Source: DASTPP01 sp035762175
GTDB taxonomy: Bacteria; Myxococcota_A; Polyangia; Polyangiales; Polyangiaceae
Direction of reading: 5' to 3'
Assembly (NCBI GenBank): GCA_035762175.1
Contig: DASTPP010000264.1
Location: 1 to 8,749 of the forward strand
DNA length: 8,749 bases
The position numbers and the translations under genes were made by a program. The notes under the pieces were generated by a model. The model had not been told where the DNA came from. It worked only from the letters and a program-made list of their open reading frames with translations, and searched no databases. Shown in pieces: positions 1 through 8,644 of the stretch; positions within the stretch are counted from its first letter, which is position 1; every line of letters starts with the position of its first letter.

Positions 1-156
1 CTCTGTCGGACGAATGCTCCCGTCGCCCGGCGCCCGATCCGCGGCGCCGTCGGCCGGGGTCGGGAGCTCGAAATCCGGGCGGATTCCTTCGCCCCCGGCC
101 CCGGCCGACGGCTTGCGTCTCGGCCGCCGCGCTCGGTCCGCCTTCGTCCGACAGAG
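1..156. repeat. Nested imperfect palindrome, at least 156 bp
   Basis: Three inverted-repeat pairs share one centre near base 78.5-79. The outer arms are CTCTGTCGGACGAA (1-14) and its exact complement (143-156). The middle arms are GCCGTCGGCCGGGG (46-59) and its exact complement (99-112). The inner hairpin is AATCC (72-76) and GGATT (81-85) around a GGGC loop. The stretches between outer and middle arms also match partly without gaps when folded, roughly 17 of 30 positions. The whole could fold as one long hairpin. The left arm starts at the first base of the window, so it may extend further. It could be a MITE- or REP-like element, a structured RNA, or the 3' end of an upstream transcript. 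Confidence 0.75.
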
Positions 157-159
157 CCT

Positions 160-193
160 AGAGCGCCGACCGTCCAAATCCGGTCGGCGCTCT
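160..193. repeat. 13-bp stem-loop
   Basis: Bases 160-172 pair perfectly with 181-193 (arm core GAGCGCCGACC / GGTCGGCGCTC), leaving an 8-nt loop TCCAAATC. It sits three bases beyond the long palindrome at 1-156. No T-run follows on either strand, so it does not look like a standard intrinsic terminator, although it could still end transcripts or stabilise an RNA end. Confidence 0.75.
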
Positions 194-338
194 CGCAAGG
201 GCTCGAAGCGAGCGCCGCTTGTCCGCAAAATGCCCGACCCCGGGCGTGGTGCGGTCGGCGCCCGCGCGCGCGTCCGGCCGGCCCGCGGCGGTGGCGGGCG
301 GCAGGGGGCGAAGTGCGCGGGCGGCCGGCCATTCGCGC

Positions 339-385
339 TTCGCGCCGATTGCAAGCGCATGGCAAAAATTTGCAAACGGCGCGAA
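339..385. repeat. 16-bp inverted repeat around an A-rich spacer
   Basis: TTCGCGCCGaTTGCAA (339-354) is the complement of TTGCAAaCGGCGCGAA (370-385) with a single mismatch (A348/A376). The 15-nt spacer contains GGCAAAAAT. The inner ends form two TTGCAA palindromes whose centres are 21 bp apart, about two helical turns. This would suit a dimeric or tetrameric DNA-binding protein as well as an RNA hairpin. It is one of the few AT-rich pockets in the region. Confidence 0.7.
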
Positions 386-387
386 TA

Positions 388-411
388 CCGCCCGCCCCGC
401 GGGGCGGGCGG
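388..411. repeat. Perfect 24-bp palindrome
   Basis: CCGCCCGCCCCG is followed directly by its exact complement, with no spacer. It starts 2 bp after the inverted repeat at 339-385. It contains only G and C. The following bases (CCCCGAGCCTTATT) have only a few T residues, so a terminator reading is weak. Confidence 0.8.
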
Positions 412-423
412 CCCCGAGCCTTA

Positions 424-520
424 TTGACGGGCGAAAGGTTTCGGTAAACCATCGTCTGGTCCCTCCGTCTGCCCGGTTTCCGACTGCGCTTACCGGTAAT
501 GCAATCGACGTCTTAACGGC
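424..520 (+). promoter_or_regulatory. Candidate promoter/operator zone for the kinase operon
   Basis: This is the least GC-rich part of the upstream region. It holds TTGACG (424-429), which resembles a -35 hexamer but has no good -10 at normal spacing. It also holds a 14-bp palindrome GGTTT-CGGT-AAACC (437-450) and a 10-bp perfect palindrome TTACCGGTAA (490-499), followed by TCTTAACGG. The palindromes could be regulator sites. No single promoter can be assigned with confidence, and the zone is 160-260 bp upstream of the chosen start. Confidence 0.3.
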
Positions 521-681
521 AGGCGGGCGAGGGGCGGGCGAATCGCGAATCGGCCGGGCGTCGGCCCGGGCATGGGTTTCCTTGCGTCTCGGGGCGATCC
601 CTGGGCGGGTGGGTGCGATGCAAACAACGGCGAACGTGGTGTCCGGTAGCGCGGGAGGGCGGCGCCCGGCGGCGGGGGGGC

Positions 682-2418
682 ATGAGCGGCCCGCTTAGCC
701 CCGCGCCCGGCGGGGGTGACCGGGGGCTCGTGCTCGGGCGCTATCGCGTCGTCACCCGGCTCGGGCAGGGCGGCATGTCCGAGGTGCTGCTCGCCTCGAC
801 CCAGAGCGCGCGCGGCGCCCGCAAGCTCTGCGTCATCAAGCGCCTGCGCCCCGACCTGTCCGCGGCCGCCACGGGCCCCGCGCTCGCGGGCGCCGCGCTC
901 GCGGGCAAGGCCTTCGCCTCGATGTTCCTGCAAGAGGCGCAGATCACCTGCCGCCTCAACCACCCGAACATCGTGCACACCTACGAGGTGGGCGAAGAGA
1001 GCGGCCAGCTCTGCATCGTGATGGAGTACATCGAGGGCGAGTCGCTGCACGCGGTCGTCCGGCGCCTCGGCCGGCTCGGCCGCCAGATGCCCCCCGCCCT
1101 GGCGGCGCGGGCGATGAGCGAGGTGCTCGCGGGGCTGCACTACGCGCACGAGCTCGCCGACCTCGACGGCAGGCCGCTCAACATCGTGCACCGCGACGTC
1201 AGCCCCCACAACGTGGTGGTCGCCTACCAGGGCGGCGTGAAGCTGCTCGACTTCGGCATCGCCAAGGCCGACGCGAGCGAGATTCAGACCGAGGTGGGCG
1301 TGCTCAAGGGCAAGGTGCATTACATGTCGCCCGAGCACGCGCAGAGCAAGAAGATCGACCGCCGCGCCGACGTGTTCTCGGCCGGCGTCGTCTTGTGGGA
1401 GGTGCTCACCTCGCGCCGGCTCGTGCAAGGCGACACGCCCGTCGCGAGCTGGTTCTCGCTGCTCAACGACCCCTTCCCGCGGCCCTCGTCGCTGCTCGGG
1501 GGGCTCGACCCGCGCCTCGACGCCGTCGTCATGCGCGCGCTCGAGCGCGACCCCGCGGCGCGCTACCCGAGCGCCCTGGCGATGCGCGAGGCGCTCGAGG
1601 CCTACCTCGCGGCCTCGGGCGAGGCCGCCCCCGCCGACGAGGTCGGCCGCTTCGTCGCCGAGCTCTTCGCCGAAGAGAGAACGGCCCGCGCGGCCCAGAT
1701 CCGCGAGTTTCTCGGGGCCGCCTCCGCCGCGTCGACCGGCTCGAACCCGGCGGCCACCCCCTCGCTGCTCGAGCCGGGGCCTGTCGAGGGCACGCCCTCG
1801 CAGATCGCGCCCATCCAGCCGACCGTGCTGCCCGGCACCTCCTCGGGCGCCCTGCCCGCCGCGCGCCCCGCCCCCTCGCGGCGCCGCACCCTCGCGCTCG
1901 GCCTGCTCGCCGCCGCCGCGCTCGCCGGCGCCTTCGCCTTCGGCCGCCTCGGCCTGCAGCGCGTGGCCGAGACCGCGCCCGCGACGCCGAGCCCCTCGGC
2001 CGAGACCGCGCCCGCGGCGCCGAGCCCCTCGGCCGGCGCCCCCCCCGCCGGCCGCGACCTCGCGGCCCTCTCGGCCCCCCCGCCCCCGGCGGGCGCGCCG
2101 CCCCCGAAACGCGAGCGTCTCGAAGGCGCGCGCAAGGGCGGCAAGGCCGGGCCGAGGCCGGGGCCGCGCGCGGACGCTTCGCCCGCGGCGGCCGAGGCGC
2201 CGGCCGCCGCGAGCGGCTTTCTCACCCTCGACACCTACCCCTGGACGCGGGTGAGCGAGAACGGCCACGTGCTCGGCACGACGCCCCTCGTGCGCGTCCC
2301 CCTCGCGCCCGGCGTGCACACGCTCACGCTCGAGAACGCCGCCGAGAACATCAAGAAGACGACCACCGTCACCATCAAGAGCGGCGAAGACTCCTCGCGC
2401 CGCCTCGCCTTCCAATGA
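682..2418 (+). CDS. Transmembrane Ser/Thr protein kinase with C-terminal PEGA-like domain
   Basis: A Hanks-type Ser/Thr kinase, 578 aa, that should phosphorylate proteins in the cytoplasm. The kinase domain (about residues 19-290) shows the Gly-rich loop GQGGMSEV (28-35), ATP-binding Lys53, helix-C Glu85, catalytic HRDVSPHN (170-177, Asp172), DFG (190-192), SPE (216-218) and Asp230 in ADVFSAGV. The usual Lys two residues after the catalytic Asp is Ser174, which is familiar in myxobacterial kinases. An Ala/Gly-rich insertion of about a dozen residues (60-77) lies between Lys53 and helix C. After an Ala/Pro linker comes one membrane segment (about 403-423), a Pro-rich linker holding an 11-residue tandem repeat (429-450), and a PEGA-like domain (about 512-577) expected outside the cytoplasm. 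The ATG at 682 was chosen because the upstream ATG (613) adds only 23 Arg-rich residues. The ribosome site is poor, a G-run abutting the start. The stop overlaps the next start (ATGA). Confidence 0.93.
   Translation: MSGPLSPAPGGGDRGLVLGRYRVVTRLGQGGMSEVLLASTQSARGARKLCVIKRLRPDLSAAATGPALAGAALAGKAFASMFLQEAQITCRLNHPNIVHTYEVGEESGQLCIVMEYIEGESLHAVVRRLGRLGRQMPPALAARAMSEVLAGLHYAHELADLDGRPLNIVHRDVSPHNVVVAYQGGVKLLDFGIAKADASEIQTEVGVLKGKVHYMSPEHAQSKKIDRRADVFSAGVVLWEVLTSRRLVQGDTPVASWFSLLNDPFPRPSSLLGGLDPRLDAVVMRALERDPAARYPSALAMREALEAYLAASGEAAPADEVGRFVAELFAEERTARAAQIREFLGAASAASTGSNPAATPSLLEPGPVEGTPSQIAPIQPTVLPGTSSGALPAARPAPSRRRTLALGLLAAAALAGAFAFGRLGLQRVAETAPATPSPSAETAPAAPSPSAGAPPAGRDLAALSAPPPPAGAPPPKRERLEGARKGGKAGPRPGPRADASPAAAEAPAAASGFLTLDTYPWTRVSENGHVLGTTPLVRVPLAPGVHTLTLENAAENIKKTTTVTIKSGEDSSRRLAFQ
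1965..2030 (+). repeat. 33-bp tandem duplication inside the kinase gene
   Basis: Bases 1965-1997 and 1998-2030 differ at one position (A1984/G2017). The period is eleven codons, so the frame is kept. It encodes AETAPATPSPS followed by AETAPAAPSPS in the extracytoplasmic linker between the membrane segment and the PEGA-like domain. The near identity points to a recent in-frame slippage or duplication that lengthened the linker. Confidence 0.9.
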
Positions 2419-2888
2419 GGGCCGGCGCCGCGCTCGCCTGCGCCCTCGCCGCCGCCGCCTGCGGCGAGGGCGACGACGCCGCGCCCGTCGCGTACGCGCT
2501 CGACTTCCCCTCGACCGCGGCCGCCGTCGCCGCCGACTCGGTCAAGGTCTACGTCTTCTCGCCCGCGGGCAACGACTGCGCGACGCTCATCCAGGCCCGC
2601 CGCGCCCGCAGCCTGCTGCCCGCCGCGCTCGGCGAGACCCGCGCCCTGGCCCCCTGCGACCTGCTCGCGTCGGGCGGGGGCGAGGTGAGCGTCGGCGCCG
2701 GCGACGCCATTCTCTTCGGCGTCGCGCAGCGGCAAGGCGAAGACTTCTTGGTCGGCTGCACCGCCCGCCGCCTCGACGCCTCCGCGCGCGATCTCACCCT
2801 CTGGCTGACCCCCGTCGACAACACCGTCGCCGTGCCCCCCACCGCCTGCCTCGCGCTCTCCGACAAGTGCGCCGGCCGCTGCGACTGA
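2415..2888 (+). CDS. Small Cys-rich putative lipoprotein, translationally coupled to the kinase
   Basis: 157 aa, function unknown. The start shares ATGA with the kinase stop, so the two are almost certainly co-translated. The N-terminus (MRAGAALACALAAAAC) is a short hydrophobic signal. Cys16 is the likely lipidation site, although the residue three before it is Ala rather than the preferred Leu. Acidic residues follow (CGEGDD). The mature part has six further Cys, in NDC, APC, VGC, TAC, DKC and GRC contexts. The last two are close together at the C-terminus, which suggests up to three disulfides in an oxidising compartment. A secreted, non-lipidated protein is the alternative. Pairing with a membrane kinase whose PEGA-like domain is also extracytoplasmic hints at an accessory or sensing role, but this is inference. 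The gene ends 19 nt from the convergent gene. Confidence 0.78.
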   Translation: MRAGAALACALAAAACGEGDDAAPVAYALDFPSTAAAVAADSVKVYVFSPAGNDCATLIQARRARSLLPAALGETRALAPCDLLASGGGEVSVGAGDAILFGVAQRQGEDFLVGCTARRLDASARDLTLWLTPVDNTVAVPPTACLALSDKCAGRCD

Positions 2889-2907
2889 GCGCGGCCCCGG
2901 CGGCCCC

Positions 2908-3896
<989 letters not shown>

Positions 3897-3900
<4 letters not shown>

Positions 3901-5279
3901 TGCAGCTCCGAGGCGGTAAAGCGCAGCACGGGGGCCTGAAAGCGCCCGCCGATCACGGGCGAGACGATGAAGTCGGAAAGGGCTTCGCCGCTCGCGCTCA
4001 CGCTGGTCGTGCCCGAGGCACTCGCGTAGTTGATGCGCCGGCCGCGGCGCAGGTCTTGAATCGCGTCGACCAGCGAGCTCGCGTCGTACGTGCGCCCCGC
4101 CGACGAGACCTGCAAGAGGCCCTCGCGCAGCGCCCCCGCGCTCACGTCGCCGCCCGCCTGCTCGAGCGCCAGCGCGGCGAGCACGACGGCATCGAAGGCG
4201 TTGGCGCTGAAGGGCGGCGGCGTCTCGCCCGGGTTCTGCGCCTGGTAAAGCAGGCGGAAGGCGTGGTAGGCCGGGCCGCCCGGGGTCGCGTCGGGCGCGA
4301 CGACGTGCACGCCCTCGGCGACGCTCGGCGAGTCGGGCCGCGCCGGGTCTTCGCGGCAAAGCACGAGGAACGACTCGGCGTAGAGCGCGTCGCCGCCGAC
4401 GGTCAAGAAGGTCGACCAGTCGCGCTCGGGGCGCTGCGCCTCGGCCGCTCGAAAGGCGCGCAGGTACGCGGCGGCGACGTCGGGCCGGGTGACGACGATC
4501 TGGCAGGCGGCGCCCGAGGCCGCGACCTCGTCGGCGACGGCCGCGTAGGTCGGGCCGGGCTGCAGGTCGGTCCGCACCGGCGCGCGCGCGAGCACCTGGC
4601 CGAACGACTGCTCGAAGTAGGCGACGAACTGCTCGGCGATGGGCCGGCCGTACAGATCGTCGGAGAACACGACCGCCGCCGACGTGCAGCGCTGCGTCGC
4701 CGTGCCCGGCGTGCGGCTGGCGGCGAGCAGGCCGAGCGCCCGGCCCTGCACCGCGTCGGACGGCGTCAGCCGGAAGAAGTAGCCGCCCCCGGCCCCCGGC
4801 GCCCCGCCCAGCGCCGTCGCGCTCGGCGAGATGACGAGCGCGCGCCCCCCCGCGAGCAGGTCGGCGAGCGCCGCCGCGCCGTCGCTGCCCGTCGGGCCCA
4901 GCACCAGCGGCAGCGTGCGCCCGAGCAGCGCGAGCGTCGCGTCGCGCGTCGTGCCCGGGTCGCTGCCGTCGTCGACCACGTTCACCCGGATGGGCCGCCC
5001 GAGCACCCCGCCGATCGCGTTGACGTGCCGCTCGGCCGCGCGAATGCCCCGCTGCTCGGCCACGCCGACGTCGCGCCCGCCGCCGCTCAGCGAGAGCACG
5101 GCGCCGATCTCGAGGAAGGGCGAGGGCTCGGCCCCGCCGCCCCCCTCGCCCCCCCGGCCGCACGCCGCCATCGCCCCGGCCGCGAGCGCCGCGAGCCGCG
5201 CCCGGCGGAGGGGCCCCCCCGGGGCCCGCCGCCCCTCAGGGGCACGCGAAGGCGCCGACCACCTCGTTCTTGGCGGCAT
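3897..5279 (-). CDS. LivJ-type periplasmic-binding lipoprotein (second of two)
   Basis: 460 aa, a type 1 periplasmic-binding protein of the branched-chain amino acid/amide ABC-transporter class. The lipobox is MAAC (Cys40) after a long Arg-rich n-region and a short hydrophobic stretch, then a Gly-rich spacer. The binding fold begins at EIGAVLSLSGGGRDVG (about 57-72) and shows LVLGPTGSD, LVISPSAT and RLTPSDAVQG, followed by VVFSDDLYGR. These match the layout of the neighbouring gene, so the two are homologues. The ATG at 5279 was chosen because it is the only in-frame start that keeps the signal sequence without a non-homologous extension. It overlaps the end of the preceding gene by 44 bp and has no clear Shine-Dalgarno, so translation is probably coupled. 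The ligand cannot be named. No permease or ATPase gene is adjacent. Confidence 0.88.
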
Positions 5280-6798
5280 CGTAGAAGACCCCGGTATTAT
5301 CAAAGAAGTAGGGCTCTCGGGTGTTCGGGTCGAGCGCGACGCACCAAACCTGAATGTCGGACGGCGCCTCGCCCGCCGCGTCGAAGTCGAGCGGGCCCGA
5401 GGCCCCATTGTAGTCGATCGCGTTGCCGTCGTAGAGCAGGTTGAACGCCCTCGCCACGTCGGCCGGGCCCGCGTCGACCCGCGCCGCGCCGCCCGTCATG
5501 CGCCGCAGCCCCCGCGCCAGCGCCGCCCCCGTCAGCGGCGCCCCCTCGCCCGCGGCCACCACCGCATACGCCAGCAGGTACGTCGCGTCGTAGGCGCCCG
5601 CCATGCCGAAGACGAGCGCCTCGCCGTGCGCGCGCCGGTAGCGCGCGTAGAACGCCTGCGAGAGGGGGGTGTTCGTGCCCGGGCTGGTGCCGCGCGTCCG
5701 GGCCCGCAGGTCGTCGCGCCGGCCGACCAGGTCGAGCAGGTCTTGGCTGCGCGCCCCCTCGCTGAAGAGGTAGTGCGGCCGCGGCCCCGCCCCCCACGCC
5801 TGCTCGAGCGGCTCGACCACCCGCGTCACCAGCTCGGTCAGCCCCACCCCCACCACCACGTGCGGCGCGAACGCCGCGAGCTCGGCCACCAGCGGCCCGA
5901 GCTCGCCCTCGGCGTCGTACTCGCGCGCCAGGAAGCTCTGCGCGTTCCCCGGGTCGCCCGGCGAGCGCCCGTTGACGACCGCCCCCTGCCGGAAGCTCTC
6001 GTAGAGCCCGCGCCCGTACGCGTCGTTCTTGTACACCACCGCCACCTTCGCCGCCGCGACGTCCCCGCCCGCCTTGAGCCCGGCCTCGATCGCCTGATAC
6101 TGCGCCCCGAGCGGGATCGCCTGGTACGCGTCGGACGGCGAGGTGCGCCAGAGCAGCCGCTCGCCCCCGCGCGTCGCGTCGAACGAGGTCAGCGCCACGC
6201 TCGTCGCCGCCGGCGAGAGCAAGAGCACGCCCCGGTCGAGCGTCAGCCGCTCGGCCACGTCGATCACGAGGCCGCTGAAGTCGGGGCCGACGATGGCCGC
6301 CACCCCGACCTCGTCGACCAGGTGCGTCGCCGCGCGCACCGCCACGTCCGCGTCCGACGAGTGGTCGCAGTGCACGAACGCCAGCGGGCGCGAGGTGCCG
6401 TCCGCGCGCAGGAGGCCCCCCACCTGCGCGATCTCGCCCGCCGCCAGCCGCGTCGCGTTCTCGGCCGGCACCCCCAGGCTCGCGTCGGGCCCGCGCGTCG
6501 GCAGCAGGCTGCCCACGATCACCACGTCGTCGCGCGCGACGTCGCCCGTCACCGCCAGGCAGTCGGGCGAGGCGAGCGCCACGCAGCGCCGCGCCCCCGC
6601 GCCGTCGACCCGCGCCACCGCGGGCCCGCCGACCTCGGCCGCGCACGCCGCGTTCGACCCCCCGCCCCCCGAACCGGCCGCCCCGCCCCCGCCGCCCGGC
6701 CCCGCGCCCCCGTCGTCGCCGCCGCCGCAGCCCGCCGCGCCCGCAAGCGCGCCCGCGACGGCCAGCGCCCGCGCGTATCGAATCAAGCGTCGGCTCAT
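5236..6798 (-). CDS. LivJ-type periplasmic-binding lipoprotein (first of two)
   Basis: 520 aa, first gene of the minus-strand operon. The signal sequence ends in a lipobox AAGC (Cys24), followed by a Gly/Ser-rich tether (25-50). A small segment with paired Cys (ARRCVALASPDC, 69-80) precedes the binding fold, which starts at DVVIVGSLLPTRG (about 91-103). Motifs include AAIVGPDFSG, LLLSPAATS, WRTSPSDAYQ and AVVYKNDAYGRG, typical of Leu/Ile/Val-binding-type proteins. The ATG at 6798 has a strong ribosome site, GGGAGGGG (6805-6812), six bases upstream. It is homologous to the next gene but longer by the tether and the Cys segment. Its 3' end overlaps the next start by 44 bp. It could feed an unlinked ABC importer or act as a ligand sensor, and the sequence here does not decide which. 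Confidence 0.9.
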   Translation of the reverse strand: MSRRLIRYARALAVAGALAGAAGCGGGDDGGAGPGGGGGAAGSGGGGSNAACAAEVGGPAVARVDGAGARRCVALASPDCLAVTGDVARDDVVIVGSLLPTRGPDASLGVPAENATRLAAGEIAQVGGLLRADGTSRPLAFVHCDHSSDADVAVRAATHLVDEVGVAAIVGPDFSGLVIDVAERLTLDRGVLLLSPAATSVALTSFDATRGGERLLWRTSPSDAYQAIPLGAQYQAIEAGLKAGGDVAAAKVAVVYKNDAYGRGLYESFRQGAVVNGRSPGDPGNAQSFLAREYDAEGELGPLVAELAAFAPHVVVGVGLTELVTRVVEPLEQAWGAGPRPHYLFSEGARSQDLLDLVGRRDDLRARTRGTSPGTNTPLSQAFYARYRRAHGEALVFGMAGAYDATYLLAYAVVAAGEGAPLTGAALARGLRRMTGGAARVDAGPADVARAFNLLYDGNAIDYNGASGPLDFDAAGEAPSDIQVWCVALDPNTREPYFFDNTGVFYDAAKNEVVGAFACP

Positions 6799-6871
6799 GA
6801 GCGACCCCTCCCGACTGGCTTCGCGCGGCCGCGAATGAACGGCCCCGCCCGACTGGCTTCGCGCGGCCGCG
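6796..6871 (-). repeat. 38-bp tandem duplication carrying a second, decayed ribosome site and start
   Basis: Bases 6796-6833 and 6834-6871 are tandem copies with four differences. On the minus strand the gene-proximal copy has GGGAGGGG-TCGCTC-ATG, the working ribosome site and start of the binding protein. The distal copy has GGGCGGGG-CCGTTC-ATT, with both the Shine-Dalgarno core and the start codon altered. The shared 24 bases at the far end (6810-6833, 6848-6871) are identical and end in the palindrome CGCGGCCGCG (6824-6833, 6862-6871). The duplicated palindromes could also be a pair of protein-binding sites in the leader. Confidence 0.92.
6805..6812 (-). promoter_or_regulatory. Ribosome-binding site of the first binding protein
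   Basis: Minus-strand GGGAGGGG, 6 nt before the ATG at 6798 (8 nt counting from the GGAGG core). It fixes the start of the gene and is the clearest Shine-Dalgarno in the window. Confidence 0.85.
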
Positions 6872-6910
6872 GGCGAGGGGCCCGCCCCCCGCTACCCCGC
6901 CGCCGAACCC

Positions 6911-6931
6911 CCGAGCAATTATCCGTTTTAC
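6911..6931 (-). promoter_or_regulatory. Possible -10 region of the binding-protein operon
   Basis: In the only AT-rich pocket of this intergenic region, the minus strand reads TAAAACGGATAATTGC. GATAAT (6918-6923) matches five of six bases of the vegetative -10 consensus. No recognisable -35 is found 16-18 bp upstream, so recognition may need an activator or another sigma factor. A start near 6911 would give a leader of about 110 nt that includes both copies of the 38-bp duplication. Confidence 0.3.
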
Positions 6932-7076
6932 GCCACCCCGTTCGCCGCCCGCAACCCGCTTTCTCTCCGCATTCGCCCCGCCCGAACGCCGCCCGAACCC
7001 CCCCTTGTGTTTCGCCCGCACGCCCTCGGCGCGCCTTGCTCACATCTCGCGCCAGGCCCGCCCCCCCTTACCCCAT

Positions 7077-7210
7077 CGCGCGCCGGCGCGGGGGCGGGGC
7101 CCTTCGGGGGCGTCCAGAGGGCGGGGCCCCCGCTGGTTGAGCCGCGAAGCGGCGAGTTCGGGGTGCCCGGCGGACGCCCCCGAAGGGCCCCGCCCCCGCG
7201 CCGGCGCGCG
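7077..7210. repeat. Perfect 39-bp inverted repeat with 56-bp centre, after the regulator stop
   Basis: Bases 7077-7115 are exactly complementary to 7172-7210. The 56-bp centre contains a further hairpin GCCGC-GAA-GCGGC (7141-7153). Each arm also contains a CCC-TTCG-GGG (or complement) mini-hairpin. On the minus strand the structure starts 4 nt after the regulator's stop codon, so in RNA it would be a very stable 3' stem. No T-run follows at 7076 and below, so it is not a standard intrinsic terminator. There is no clear target-site duplication outside the arms. A REP/MITE-like mobile repeat or an mRNA 3'-end stabiliser or transcription blocker are the likely readings. Confidence 0.9.
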
Positions 7211-7213
7211 CCC

Positions 7214-8640
<1,427 letters not shown>

Positions 8641-8644
<4 letters not shown>

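Larger units (their letters stand above)
1..681. other. Structured non-coding region upstream of the kinase gene
   Basis: I see no convincing gene here. Reading frames exist on both strands but give low-complexity Arg/Ala/Gly/Pro translations with no recognisable domain. The left two thirds (1-411) hold closely packed inverted repeats, listed separately. From about 420 to 520 the composition becomes less GC-rich, with short palindromes GGTTT-CGGT-AAACC (437-450) and TTACCGGTAA (490-499). This is where a promoter and operators for the kinase would be expected. From 520 to 681 the sequence is GC-rich again, with no clear signal apart from purine-rich stretches just before the kinase start. Confidence 0.7.
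6799..7213. other. Intergenic region between the regulator and the binding-protein operon
   Basis: No gene is supported here. From the operon side it holds the 38-bp duplication (to 6871), a GC-rich stretch, an AT-rich pocket at about 6915-6931 (a possible promoter), a stretch of short repeats of GCCCGAAC type (about 6950-7015), and the large inverted repeat (7077-7210) next to the regulator's stop codon. Its length and contents suggest the regulator and the binding-protein operon are transcribed separately. Confidence 0.7.

Noticed and set aside
360..374. A sigma-54-like promoter, TGGCA-AAAAT-TTGCA
   Set aside because: The two conserved dinucleotides are 9 bp apart (GG-N9-GC) rather than the required 10, and the site lies within an inverted repeat that explains the TTGCA. 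Kept only as a weak possibility because an NtrC-type activator is nearby.
613..681. An upstream start for the kinase at 613
   Set aside because: It adds 23 Arg-rich residues with no counterpart expected in the family. The ATG at 682 begins a normal short lead into the kinase domain.
1..681. tRNA or other known RNA gene in the upstream region
   Set aside because: I found no cloverleaf, no T-loop consensus and no known riboswitch motif. The hairpins present do not match a family I recognise.
490..2415. A 641-codon open frame on the minus strand opposite the kinase
   Set aside because: It is low-complexity Arg/Gly/Ala/Glu/His sequence with no domain, a typical shadow of GC-biased codon use. 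The kinase on the + strand has a full set of motifs.
2889..2907. Bidirectional terminator between the convergent genes
   Set aside because: Only a 4-bp GGCC/GGCC pairing is present in the 19-nt gap, and there is no T-run.
7077..7210. Intrinsic (Rho-independent) terminator
   Set aside because: The stem is strong, but neither strand has a T-run after it and the 56-bp loop is too long for a standard terminator.
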